This document shows, in pieces, positions 38,496-47,491 of a stretch of 49,315 nucleotides of DNA (within the stretch, counting starts at the first letter, position 1; each line of letters opens with the position of its first letter). This DNA comes from Symbiodinium natans (Eukaryota > Sar > Dinophyceae > Suessiales > Symbiodiniaceae), in assembly GCA_905221605.1 (NCBI GenBank), contig CAJNDS010002251.1:502501-551815 (forward strand). Direction: 5' to 3'. A program made the translations under genes and the position numbers. The notes below the pieces were generated by a model. It saw nothing but the letters and a program-made list of their open reading frames with translations, searched no databases and was not told the DNA's origin.

Positions 38496-38743
38496 AGGGT
38501 TTCGGGATTGTGGAGGAGGAGGTAGGAGTTTCGTGAGTTGAGGTCGAACGTTGAGGGTCCAGGTGCCTTCAGAAAGTTTTTGGGCTTGCGATTGAGGGTA
38601 AACGTGAGAGAGAGAGAGGCGAGTGCCCCTGCTGTGGGCGGACCCAGCTAACCCTAAACCCTAAACCCTAAACCTTGATTCTCCCTGAACCTGTAAGTTC
38701 CGAAGCTCCAAATGTGGAGCAAAAAGTGTCCAACTTCAAAAAC

Positions 38744-38855
38744 TAATGCGGGATTTGGGAATTTGGAGCCAAAGTTGCCAAGTCCGCCAACATGCTGGGT
38801 TCCCGGGCGTTCTTATCGGAGTGCATCAGGTAGGCGTCCTTGGCTCTCAGGCGCC
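38744..38855 (-). CDS. Candidate internal or terminal exon, strong codon bias
   Basis: After the acceptor GCTTGAG the frame reads RLRAKDAYLMHSDKNAREPS and MLADLATLAPNSQIPH. In the central 26 codons about 21 third positions are G or C. It ends at TA|GTTTTT or at the TAG stop that overlaps it. A plus-strand frame in the same island is less protein-like. The family is unknown. Confidence 0.5.
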
Positions 38856-38869
38856 CTCAAGCCTAAATC

Positions 38870-39420
38870 CTAAACCCTAAAACCTAAACCCTAAACCCTA
38901 AACCCTAAACCCTAAACCCTAAACCCTAAACCCTAAACCCTAAACCCTAAACCCTAGCCCGAAGGGGAGAGGGCACCCCAAATCCAACAATCGGTTTGGG
39001 GTTTAGGATTTAGGGTTTAGGGTGTAGGGTTTAGGGTTTAGGGTTTAGGGTTTAGGGTTTAGGGTTTAGGGTTTAGGGTTTAGGGTTTTAGGGTTTTAGG
39101 GTTTTAGGGTGCCAGTATCTCCGTCCTCAACCCGTAAACCTAAACCCCAAAACCTCACTTAGGGTTTAGAGTTTCGGGTTTCGGGACTAGGGTTTGGGGT
39201 GAACCCTGAACCCTGCGCCCTAAACCTCAAGGATCTTCATGCAACTTCCCAAGATGGGGGGGGGACCCCTGCGTAACTCCGAAACCCTAAACCCTAAACC
39301 CTAAACCCTAAACCCTAAACCCTAAACCCTAAACCCTAAACCCTAAACCCTAAACCCTAAACCTGAACCCTAAACCCTAATCCCTAAACCCTAAACCCCT
39401 GACGCTGAGTAGACCCCCTA
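38870..39420. repeat. CCCTAAA and TTTAGGG arrays facing outward
   Basis: CCCTAAA at 38870-38955, TTTAGGG at 39003-39108 (with a few TTTTAGGG) and CCCTAAA at 39282-39400. Islands are below 170 nt. Confidence 0.95.
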
Positions 39421-39479
39421 ATCATGCGGGATATGGGTACTTCTCGAACTTCGGGTCGGCAGATCCGGCTCAGAGTGGA

Positions 39480-39504
39480 GGGTTTAGGGTTTAGGGTTTA
39501 GGGT

Positions 39505-39535
<31 letters not shown>

Positions 39536-39760
39536 AGGTTTAGGGTTTAGGGTTTAGGGCTGAGGGTTTTTTGTTTGTGGGTGGGGCGGGTGGGGGGTGG
39601 GGCCTAGGCTAGGGGGAAGGGTGTAGCATCCACATTCCCTCCAGGCGGCGCACGCTTTAGCAAACCTTCGAACCATGGGTTGCCGTGCAGGAACGTAAAG
39701 TAAACTTAGGGTCTAAGGCTTCGGGCTTAAGGGTTTAGGCTTAGGGTGGTTTAGGGTAAA
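39480..39760. other. TTTAGGG/TTGAGGG block and one unresolved island
   Basis: TTTAGGG changes to TTGAGGG at 39505-39535 and back. The island 39610-39705 is open on minus in two frames, one reading FTFLHGNPWFEGLLKRAPP and the other LYVPARQPMVRRFAKACAAW. I cannot choose between them. Confidence 0.5.
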
Positions 39761-39764
39761 CTAC

Positions 39765-39838
39765 TTTAAGTCAAGCTCCTTAAAAGCCGAAACCCTTTCT
39801 TGTGCCTCGGGTCTTGGGGCTGTGTCGCCTCGGAATTT
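39765..39838 (-). CDS. Candidate internal exon
   Basis: GGGCTCAG and a donor AA|GTAGTT bound 74 nt reading KFRGDTAPRPEAQERVSAFK and ELDL. Third-position bias is weak, but the composition is that of a soluble protein. Confidence 0.35.
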
Positions 39839-40069
39839 CTGAGCCCCAAGAGCCTAACCCAAGAACCTGAAAACACTAAACCCCCTAAACCTTAAACCCT
39901 TAACCCTAAACCCTTAACCCTGAACCTTAAGCCCCTCCAGCATGTAGGATTCAGGGTTCAGGACAGGGTGAGACCTCTACAACCTTAACCCCTAAATCCT
40001 TCAACTCTTCAACCCGAAACCCAACGTAGTCCCTACACCCGAAACCCTCTAAACCCCATAAACCCTCGT

Positions 40070-40185
40070 CCCTACACCCTAAACACCCTCAACCCTCAAC
40101 CCGAAACCCTGAACCCTAAACCCTAAACCCTAAACCCTAAACCCTAAACCCTAAACCCTAAACCCTAAACCCTAAACCACCCTAA
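40070..40185. repeat. CCCTAAA array
   Basis: About ten clean units downstream (minus-strand sense) of the exon at 40188-40251. Positions 39845-40070 hold degenerate C-rich units and short unique pieces. Confidence 0.95.
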
Positions 40186-40187
40186 AC

Positions 40188-40251
40188 CCCACTGTGCTAA
40201 GCCCCTGAAGGCTGCAGGCAGAGGCTCCAGGGGGGCAAGGCCCGACGTGGG
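40188..40251 (-). CDS. Candidate internal exon ending at GTTTAGGG
   Basis: The acceptor ACATTGAG and a telomere-unit donor bound 64 nt reading PTSGLAPLEPLPAAFRGLAQ then W, with 15 of 21 third positions G or C. Confidence 0.45.
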
Positions 40252-40274
40252 CTCAATGTTATATCCCACCTTGT

Positions 40275-40750
40275 AGGGTTTAGGGTTTAGGGTTTAGGGT
40301 TTAGGGTTTAGGGTTTAGGGTTTAGGGTTTAGGGTTTAGGGTTTAGGGTTTTAGGGTTTTAGGGTTTTAGGGTTGTAGGGTTTCAGTGCAGGGTTTAGGG
40401 TTTTAGGGTTTTAGGGTTTTAGGGTTTTAGGGTTTTAGGGTTTTAGGGTTTTAGGGTTTTAGGGTTTTAGGGTTGTAGGGTTTTAGGGTTTTAGGGTTTT
40501 AGGGTTTTAGGGTTTTATGGTTTTAGGGTTTTAGGGTTTTAGGGTTTTAGGGTTTTAGGGTTTTAGGGTTTTAGGGTTTTAGGGTTTTAGGGTTTTAGGG
40601 TTTTAGGGTTTTAGGGTTTTAGGGTTTTAGGGTTTTAGGGTTTTAGGGTCTTAGGGTCTTAGGGTTTTAGGGTTTTAGGGTTTTAGGGTTTTAGGGTTTT
40701 AGGGTTTTAGGGTTTTAGGGTGTTAGGGTTTTAGGGTTTTAGGGTTTTGT
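40275..40750. repeat. TTTAGGG array expanding into a TTTTAGGG octamer array
   Basis: Heptamers to 40348 give way to about 45 TTTTAGGG octamers running to 40745. This is the unit known as the Chlamydomonas-type telomere repeat. Single-base variants are rare, so the octamer block expanded recently. Confidence 0.97.
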
Positions 40751-40781
40751 GCTTAGGGTTCCAGAACCCTAGACCCTAAAC

Positions 40782-40818
40782 CCAGAGATTCCTCAAAAAG
40801 TTTGCAGAGCGGCCCCCC
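40782..40818 (-). CDS. Candidate short internal exon ending at GTTTAGGG
   Basis: GAGTTTCAG and a telomere-unit donor bound 37 nt reading GGPLCKLFEESL. It is very short, so the call depends on the two splice sites. Confidence 0.3.
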
Positions 40819-40824
40819 CTGAAA

Positions 40825-41360
40825 CTCGGCACTCAGTCACTTAGAGTTAGCTGCTCATCTTTTTTGTTTCATGGCCCATGAAAATTGGACCCCTTACATA
40901 CCGTTTAAAGGAGGTAAGGGACCATATTAAGGCATTACCCTAAACCCAAATTAAGAGCCCACGTAGCTACCCTGAGAGCTCAGTCACTGAGACGCTCACA
41001 CACTCCTCACCTTCCCCAGTCACGCAGGAGTTTAGTGTTTAGGGTGTGGGGTTTAGGGTTTGGGGTTTGGGGCTTAGGGTTTAGGGTTTAGGGGGTTTGG
41101 GCTTAGGGCACTTTGGGCTGCAGGCTTAAGGGCTACTAGGAAACCCCTGCCCACACCTTTCAAGCTTAACTCAAAAGGGCTTACTTAACCCGAAACTGTT
41201 GCATGTTAAAACCCTTACAAAACCCAGCAGCAACATCTAGAGCTCGACCCTCCCCAAGCACTTAGCCATCAGATGCATCCCTAAACCCTAAACCCTAGCA
41301 CCCTAAACCCTAAACCCTAAACCCTGAACCCTGAACCCTAAAGTGGGAGTCTTGGGTTAC
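40825..41360. other. Unique DNA with telomere-like blocks
   Basis: TTTAGGG/TTTGGGG at 41030-41100 and CCCTAAA at 41280-41340. A minus frame near 40965-41025 reads CVTGEGEECVSVSVTEL and contains a good donor AAG|GTGAGG, but no acceptor was found. Confidence 0.5.
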
Positions 41361-41364
41361 ATAC

Positions 41365-41410
41365 CCCTCTTGAACCCGCCGCCCTTAATAACCCTATAAG
41401 AGTTCAGGGC
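41365..41410 (-). CDS. Candidate internal exon with GTATGT donor
   Basis: GACTCAG and G|GTATGT bound 46 nt reading ALNSYRVIKGGGFKR, with 11 of 15 third positions G or C. Confidence 0.4.
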
Positions 41411-41454
41411 CTGAGTCTAATTTAGCGCCTTTCGGGCTGGGTTTTACTCTGGGT

Positions 41455-41545
41455 TTAGGGTTTAGGGTTTAGGGTTTAGGGTTTAGGGTTTAGGGTTTAG
41501 GGTTTAGGGTTTAGGGTTTAGGGTTTAGGGTTTAGGGTTTAGGGT
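41455..41545. repeat. TTTAGGG array
   Basis: Thirteen nearly perfect heptamers. Degenerate units continue to about 41590 and C-rich units at 41650-41740. Confidence 0.97.
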
Positions 41546-41745
41546 TCAGGGATTTTAAGGGTTGAGGGTTTGGGGTTTCGGGTGTTTGGGGCTGCAAAAG
41601 TTCGAGGAAACTGTTCTGGTAGCATCCTTTGGAGCCCGAAACGCCAAACCGAACCCTAAAACCCTAAGCCCTAAACCCTCAGCCCTAAACCCTAAACCCG
41701 AAACCCTGAACCCTAAACCCAAAGAACTAAATCCTAGCCCTAAAC

Positions 41746-41882
41746 CCCTGAATTCACAGGGGCCCAGGGGCCTCTGCACATCCCGAGCCCAGCGAAAAAC
41801 GAACAACTCCTGCAACCTCAAAAAAGAATCCGAGCCGCCAGTTGTCGGGGACAGTTGTGCGCGAGCTGCCACCTTGGGAATG
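41746..41882 (-). CDS. Candidate exon of 45 codons, function unknown
   Basis: CTCCAG and a telomere-unit donor (GTTTAGGG) bound a frame beginning IPKVAARAQLSPTTGGSDSF and continuing LRLQELFVFRWARDVQRPLG. About two thirds of third positions are G or C. Other frames on both strands are also open across this island, so frame choice is moderate. Confidence 0.4.
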
Positions 41883-41889
41883 CTGGAGC

Positions 41890-42120
41890 CCGAAGAAAAT
41901 TCGAAACCCCACTAGGGCAGAGGGAACTAGGATGGCCCTTAGAGCCCTATGAAAAATATTCCTAGGTATGGCGCTCTTGAAGCCCATAAGGGTACATATA
42001 ACATGTCTCAAAGGCCGACCAAGTACATGAGCCCTAAACCCCAAACCCCGAACCCCGAACCCAGACCCTAAACCCTGAACCCCCCTTTTTTTTTTTCTGG
42101 GGGGGGGGGGGGGGGGGCTT
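41890..42120. other. Unique DNA, T tract and G tract
   Basis: Degenerate C-rich units at 42030-42080, then a T tract and a G tract of about 18 bases (42086-42117). Minus frames continue from the neighbouring exon but without clear splice sites. Confidence 0.5.
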
Positions 42121-42125
42121 GAAAC

Positions 42126-42174
42126 GTAAGGGCCAGCGCATTTTGACGGAGACCCGAAGAAGGGGTGGGGAGAT
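42126..42174 (-). CDS. Candidate internal exon, second KMRW copy
   Basis: CTTCGCCAG and a donor C|GTTTCA bound 49 nt reading ISPPLLRVSVKMRWPL. The KMRW core is identical in DNA to that at 31974-32021, which may mark a shared protein repeat. Confidence 0.4.
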
Positions 42175-42199
42175 CTGGCGAAGGTCCTTCGGGTTAGGG

Positions 42200-42600
42200 C
42201 TTAGGGTTTAGGGCTTAGGGCTTAGGGCTTAGGGCTTAGTGGCTAGGGTTTAGGGTTTAGGGTTTAGGGTTTAGGGCTTAGGGCTTAGGGCTGCAATCCG
42301 CTGAACCCTCACTAGCCGAAGCCCTCACCATTCTGGGAGTCTACCTTGGACCCCTTAAAGTTGTCCCATTGGGTTTGGGGGGGGGGGGGGGGGGGCCTTT
42401 CTCAATAAGGGCCGTCTTACGAGTACATCATTTTTGGGAAACCTCTTAGGAGAACATCCGTAGGAGTCCGAGTATGACTCCCTTGAAACCACCCAACCGA
42501 ACATCGAGCAGGGTTTAGGGTTTAGGGTTTAGGGTTTAGGGTTTAGGGTTTAGGGTTTAGGGTTTAGGGTTTAGGGTTTAGGATTTAGGGTTTCGTAAAC
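42200..42600. repeat. GGGCTTA and TTTAGGG blocks with G tract
   Basis: GGGCTTA heptamers at 42195-42240 and 42275-42292 surround TTTAGGG (42245-42275). A G tract of 18 bases lies at 42378-42395. TTTAGGG returns at 42510-42595. The two islands have short minus frames only. Confidence 0.9.
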
Positions 42601-42621
42601 CCTGGACCCAAAACCCTGAAC

Positions 42622-42721
42622 CCCCAGATGCTCCCAGGGGGTGCTGGCGAGGTGCCGCACCAGCTCTGTTCTCGCTTTGGCCGCCTCACGACCAGGGGCG
42701 ATGTCGAGGGTGTAGGAACCC
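42622..42721 (-). CDS. Candidate internal exon, function unknown
   Basis: GTTATTAG and a donor GTTCAGGG bound 100 nt reading SYTLDIAPGREAAKARTELV and RHLASTPWEHLG. About three quarters of third positions are G or C. Both neighbours are telomere-like DNA. Confidence 0.5.
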
Positions 42722-42724
42722 CTA

Positions 42725-43490
42725 ATAACCCCTAAACCCGAAACCCTAAACCCTAAACCCTACTCTGAACCCTAAACCCTAAACCCTAAACCCTAAACCC
42801 AGACCCTTGAGGGTGATGAGGATTCGGCCCGCTGGGGTTCCTGAACCATTGCAAGTCCCAGTTCAATACCCTCCAACCACACCTTGAGCCTCAAAGGGTT
42901 TAGGGTTTAGGGTTTAGGGTTTAGGGTTTAGGCTTTAGGCTTTAGGCTTTAGGCTTTAGGCTTTAGGCTTTAGGCTTTAGGCTTTAGGCTTTAGGGTTTG
43001 GGGTCTAGGGTGTAGGGCTTAGGGTTTAGGGTTTAGGGTTTGGGGTTTAGGGTGTAGGGCTTAGGGTTTAAGGATTCGGGCTAAGTGCTTTCAACACCCT
43101 TAGAACACTTGAAAGCTTGTGGGCTTGTCCAACCCAAGCGCGTACAGGATTCTCCAAAACCTCAACCCCAAACCCTAAACCCTAAACCCCAAACTCCTAC
43201 CTGGGCCCCACACCCCTGTAACCCTAAACCCTAAACAGCCAAACCCCTAAACCCTACGCCCTTTCAACCCGAACCCCAAGGGGGTTTAGGTCCGGCCTCG
43301 GCTCTGCCCGACGTTTCTGGGCCGACTTGGTAAATCACTTCCCTTCAAACACTCAACTAACTAAACCCAAGACCCTATAAACCCTAAACCCTCTAAACCC
43401 TCTAAACCCTATAAACCCTATAAACCCTATAAACACTATAAACCCTATAAACCCCATAAACCCCATAAACCCCATAAACCCTGTAAACCC
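42725..43490. repeat. CCCTAAA, CTTTAGG and ACCCTATAA arrays with islands
   Basis: CCCTAAA at 42735-42800; TTTAGGG at 42898-42930 changing to CTTTAGG heptamers to 42990; and ACCCTATAA/ACCCCATAA nonamers at 43383-43490. Minus frames in the islands read RLKVWLEGIELGLAMVQ (42820-42895) and EVIYQVGPETSGRAEAG (43275-43340). These are suggestive but not called. Confidence 0.85.
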
Positions 43491-43499
43491 TAAACCCTT

Positions 43500-43815
43500 C
43501 TGTTTGGTTGCCACGTGTCAGCTCATGAGTCCTCACAGAGCCTCCAACCGACAGAAGGCACCCAACCTTCGACGTCGATGTCGATGCCGAGGTGAAGAAC
43601 CGGCGCGAAATCTTCACAACGCCGTCCTTCATGAGCCAAGCTCTTGTGATCTGCCAGGCAGAGGCATGGCGAAGCATCTGTACTTCATCATACGAGAGAG
43701 CCACACTCGGGGCAGGTCTTGCTCAAGGCAGCCTCGGGCTGGCGAGGAGAAAAGAAGACGAGAAGAACGTTGCCAGTACACAGGAAGCGGCGCCGAAAGC
43801 AGGACTTTCGGGTTT
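43500..43815. other. Unique island open on both strands, no gene called
   Basis: Three frames of 80-106 codons overlap. The minus frame reading SYDEVQMLRHASAWQITRAW and LMKDGVVKISRRFFTS has moderate third-position bias and is the best candidate, but no splice sites or start stand out. Confidence 0.4.
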
Positions 43816-43989
43816 AGGGTTTAGGGCCTAGGGTTTAGGGCTTAGGGTTTCCCAAGCCCCTGAACTCTGGCCTGAAGCATCAACCCTCAGCCCGAAGTTA
43901 AAGGACGCCCGGTCGACACTCCGTACGTTCCAACCTTCACAGAGCTACTCTATCCCTGGGTTCCCTGTTATTCAGGCCCCTAAAGCCCT

Positions 43990-44054
43990 AAAGCCCTAAA
44001 CCCTAAACCCTAAACCCTAAACCCTAAACCCAAGACCCACGTCCCGCTCCCCAC
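43990..44054. repeat. CCCTAAA block
   Basis: Five clean units at 43996-44032. The island before it (43860-43980) is ambiguous between strands. Confidence 0.9.
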
Positions 44055-44110
44055 CTTCAGAAACTGGGGATGGTGTGAGTAGGTGTGGTAGATGACCGGA
44101 GTCAGCTCGC
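44055..44110 (-). CDS. Candidate internal exon with strong codon bias
   Basis: CTGACAG and the donor AAG|GTGGGG bound 56 nt reading ELTPVIYHTYSHHPQFLK. Four fifths of third positions are G or C and second positions are A/T-rich. Confidence 0.5.
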
Positions 44111-44116
44111 CTGTCA

Positions 44117-44250
44117 GTTTAGGGTTTAGGGTGTTTAGGGTTTAGGGTTTAGGGTTTAGGGTTTAGGGTTTAGGGTTTAGGGTTTAGGGTTTAGGGTTTA
44201 GGGTTTAGGGTTTAGGGTTTAGGGTTTAGGGTTTAGGGTTTAGGGTGTCA
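44117..44250. repeat. TTTAGGG array
   Basis: About 18 clean heptamers. In minus-strand sense the C-rich strand leads directly to the acceptor of the exon at 44055-44110. Confidence 0.97.
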
Positions 44251-44254
44251 GGCA

Positions 44255-46075
44255 CTAGGGCTTTAGGGTTCTTAGGGTTTTTGAGGGTTTTTAGGGTTTT
44301 TTAGGGTTTTTTTAGGGTTTTTGGTGGTTTTAGGGTTTTTTTTAAGGTTTTTAGGGTTTTTAGGGTTGTTAGGGTTTTTTAGGGTTTTAGGGGTTTTGAG
44401 GGTTGTAGGGTTTTTAGGGTTTTTAGGGCTTTAGGGGTTTTGAGGGTTTTTTAGGGTTTTTAGGGCTTTTAGGGCTTTTGGGGTTTTAGGGGTTTTGAGG
44501 GTTTTTTAGGGTTTTTAGGGTGTTTAGGGCTCTTAGGGTTTTTAGGGCTTTTAGGGTTTTTAGGGTTTTTAAGGTTTTTAGGGTTTTTAGGGCTTTTAGG
44601 GCTTTTAGGGTTTTTAGGGTTTTAGGGGTTTTGAGGGTTTTAGGGTTTTTAGGGTTTCGGGTTTAGGGTTTTTAGGGTTTTAGGGCTTTTAGGGCTTTAG
44701 GGTTTTAGGGCTTTAGGGTTTTTAAGGGTTTTGAGGGTTTTTAGGGTTTTAGGGTTGTTAGGGTTTTTTAGGGTTTTAGGGTTTTAGGGGTTTTGAGGGT
44801 TGTAGGGTTTTTAGGGTTTTTAGGCTTTTAGGGTTTTTAGGGTTTTAGGGCTTTTAGGGCTTTTAGGGTTTTAGGGCTCTTAGGGGTTTGAGGGTTTTTT
44901 GGGGTTTTAGGGTTTTTAAGACTTTTAAGGTTTTCAGTGTTTTAAGGGCTTTTAGGGCTTTTAAGGTTTTTAGGGTTTTTAGGGCTTTTAGGGCTTTTAG
45001 GGTTTTTAGGGTTTTAGGGGTTTTGAGGGTTTTAGGGTTTTTAGGGTTTGGGGTTTAGGGTTTTTAGGGTTTTAGGGTTTTTAGGGTCTTAGGGTCTTAG
45101 GGCTTTAGGGTTTTAGGGTTTAGGGTTTTTAGGGACCCTAAAAACCCTAAACACCCTAAACACCCTAAACCCTAAACCCCAAACCCTGAAAACTTAAAAA
45201 CCCTAAACCCTAAAACCCTAAAACCCTAAAGCCCTAAAACCCTAAAAATCCTAAAAACCTAAAAGCCCTAAAAACCCTGAACACCCTAAAAACCCTAAAC
45301 GCCCTAAAAACCCTAAAGACCCTAAACACCCTAAAACCCCTAAACCTAAACCCCAAACCCTAAAAACCCCTAGGGTTTTTAAGGTTTTTAAGGTTTTTAG
45401 GGGTTTTTTAAGGTTCTTAGGGCTTTTAGGGTTTTAGGGTTCTTAGGGTTTTTAGGGTTTTTTAGGGTTTTTTAGGGTTTTTTCGGGTTTTTAGGGTTTT
45501 TAGGGTTTTTAGGGTTTTTCGGGTTTTTAAGGTTTTGAGGGTTTTGAGGGTTTTAGGGTTTTAGGGTTTTTAGGGTTTTAGGGTTTTTAGGGCTTTTAAG
45601 GTTTTCAGGGTTTTAGGGGTTTTGAGGGTTTTAGGGTTTTAAAGGTTTTAGGGTTTTTAGGGTTTTTAGGGTTTTTAGGGCTTTTAGGGTTCTTAGGGTT
45701 TAGGGTTCTTAGGGACCCTAAAAACCCTAAACACCCTAAACACCCTAAACCCTAAACCCCAAACCCTGAAAACCTAAAAACCCTAAAACCCTAACACCCT
45801 AAAGCCCTAAAACCCTAAAAATCCTAAAAACCTAAAAGCCCTAAAAACCCTAAACACCCTAAAAACCCTAAACGCCCTAAAAACCCTAAAGACCCTAAAC
45901 ACCCTAAAAACCCTAAAAACCCTAAAAACCCTAAAAAACCAAAAAACCCTAAAAACCCTAAAAACCCTAAAAACCCTAAAAACCTATAAACCCCTAAAAA
46001 CCCTAAAAACCCCAAAAAACCCTAAAAACCCTAAAAACCCTAAAAACCTAAAAACCCTAAAAACCCTAAAAACCC
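44255..46075. repeat. TTTTTAGGG complex with inverted arms and about 580-bp duplication
   Basis: Nonamers TTTTTAGGG, with many variants, run rightward to about 45130, then invert at GGGTTTTTAGGG-A-CCCTAAAAACCC into CCCTAAAAA units to about 45370. The G-rich sense resumes, and the inversion recurs at about 45712. The sequence after each inversion point (45131 and 45711) is the same for over 180 bases apart from a few differences, so a segment of about 580 bp was duplicated in tandem. No gene is supported. Confidence 0.9.
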
Positions 46076-46159
46076 TTAACGCCAATCCACTCCCGGAGCC
46101 CTAACTCAAATGAGCAGGGCTTAGACCAACTTCTCCCAAGGCCCCTTCTTCTTTTCTCC

Positions 46160-46335
46160 CAAGCTTTAGGGTTTAGGGTTTAGGGCTTAGGGTTTAAGGT
46201 TTGGTGTTTAGGGTTTTAGGGTTTAGGGTTTAGGGTTTACGATTTAGGGCTTAAGGCTTAGGGTTTAGGGCTTAGGGTTTAGGGCTTAGGGTTTAGGGTT
46301 TAGGGTTTAGGGTTTCGGGTTTAGGGTTTAGGCTA
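46160..46335. repeat. TTTAGGG and GGGCTTA block (putative intron)
   Basis: Degenerate heptamers at 46165-46330, just downstream of the last exon of the gene at 46.3-47.8 kb. Confidence 0.93.
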
Positions 46336-46336
46336 C

Positions 46337-46419
46337 TCGCGGCCGATGGGATACTCATCGCCGGCGGCCTTGAGGCTCGACCACAGGCCGACCACACTCT
46401 TCCTCCCGAGCATTGGATC
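46337..46419 (-). CDS. Exon 5 of a candidate five-exon gene
   Basis: The acceptor CTGAAACAG opens 83 nt reading DPMLGRKSVVGLWSSLKAAG and DEYPIGR, ending at GA|GTAGCC. The GTAG also contains an in-frame TAG, so this may be the last exon. About 23 of 28 third positions are G or C. Confidence 0.5.
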
Positions 46420-46444
46420 CTGTTTCAGCCCGGCCTCCCGGCCT

Positions 46445-46525
46445 CGAGCTAGGGTTTAGGGTTTAGGGTTTAGGGTTTAGGGTTTAGGGTTTAGGGTTTA
46501 GGGTTTAGGGTTTAGGGTTTAGGGC
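46445..46525. repeat. TTTAGGG array inside a gene (putative intron)
   Basis: Ten clean heptamers separate two strongly coding-like segments read on the other strand. This is the clearest case of a telomere-like array interrupting a gene. Confidence 0.97.
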
Positions 46526-46537
46526 GTTGACGAGCAC

Positions 46538-46660
46538 CCAGGATTCCAACTCGCACTCGGCGACGAGCTCCTGGAGGTATCCTTTCTCCGTGATGATCGA
46601 CGGCCTCTTGTGGGCCGGCTTCTCTGCGCTCCAGACGCTGAACGGTGAAGCCCCGAAAAC
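46538..46660 (-). CDS. Exon 4 of the five-exon gene, strongest coding signal among the exons
   Basis: CCTCAG and TGG|GTGCTC bound 123 nt: VFGASPFSVWSAEKPAHKRP, SIITEKGYLQELVAECELES, W. About 87 percent of third positions are G or C, against about 43 percent at second positions. It joins in phase 0 on both sides. The mix of charged and hydrophobic residues suggests a helical globular domain, but I do not recognise it. Confidence 0.6.
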
Positions 46661-46764
46661 CTGAGGCCTGGAAATCCCGCAGCCCCGAAACCTATGGGTT
46701 CCCCTACCCCCCTCCCCAGGTTCCGCCCTTAAGTCGCCTTCATTAGGCTTAAATAGCCCTTCAT

Positions 46765-46809
46765 AGCCCTAAACCCTAAACCCTAAACCCCAAACCCTAA
46801 ACCCTAAAC
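46765..46809. repeat. CCCTAAA block (putative intron)
   Basis: Six C-rich units on plus, so the intron reads GTTTAGGGTTTAGGG from its first base in the sense of the gene. Confidence 0.95.
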
Positions 46810-46884
46810 GAGAAACCCCTGGTTTCCAAGGCCTGGAACCACATGCCACTCTGTCATCCACTTGTCGAAGGGCAGCACCTGCTC
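46810..46884 (-). CDS. Exon 3 of the five-exon gene
   Basis: CGACTACAG and the telomere-unit donor CTC|GTTTAGGG bound 75 nt reading EQVLPFDKWMTEWHVVPGLG and NQGFL. Eighteen of 25 third positions are G or C. Confidence 0.55.
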
Positions 46885-47064
46885 CTGTAGTCGAGGGTTT
46901 AGGGTTTGGGGTTTAGGGTTTACGGTTTACGGGTTTCGGGTTTAGGGTTTAGGGTAGTGGTTCGTATGGTGGAGCTCTTGTGTTCTTTGGGGTTTTCGGG
47001 TCGGATTTGTGGCGCTCAGGGCTCAGGGTGTCCTGGGGGTGTACTTAGGGTTTAGGCCTGTACC

Positions 47065-47191
47065 TACTTGGAGGTTCGGGCTACTTGCCACCCCATCTGT
47101 AATTGCACGTAAAAGCCCCCTAAGTCCTCCGACTAGGTTTATTATGTAGACGAAATGAACGTGGTTACAAGTACCCATGAACCTCCAAGTA
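47065..47191. mobile_element. Foldback (MITE-like) element, family A copy 3
   Basis: TACTTGGAGGTTCGGGCTAC and GTACCCATGAACCTCCAAGTA form the ends. Like copy 1 the interior holds AAGCCCCCTAAGTCC, so copies 1 and 3 are the closest pair. It would lie in an intron of the gene at 46.3-47.8 kb. Confidence 0.7.
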
Positions 47192-47480
47192 CATCCCAGT
47201 TCCCCTAAACCCTAAACCCTAAACCGCCCAGAGGCTCACCCTCACCCCGAAACCCTACCCGCCACCTGAATCAAGCCCGCAGGAAGAGCTGTTTATACCA
47301 TCCTGACATTTAGGGAGTAGACAGGAGAACATGGGCAGTTATGCATAAAGGCCTCAACCCTCAGCCCTCACCCTACTCTTCCGGAACCCTCAACCCTCAA
47401 CCCTAAACCCTCCACCCTAAACTCTCCACCCTAGACCCCAAACCCTAATCCCTCAACCCTCAACCCTCAACCCTAAACGA
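47192..47480. repeat. CCCTCAA and CCCTAAA units (putative intron)
   Basis: CCCTCAA heptamers dominate at 47355-47475 and CCCTAAA at 47205-47225. The island 47270-47350 has a minus frame FMHNCPCSPVYSLNVRM with a GTATAA donor but incompatible phase, so it is not called. Confidence 0.8.
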
Positions 47481-47491
47481 GCTTCTGGGAC

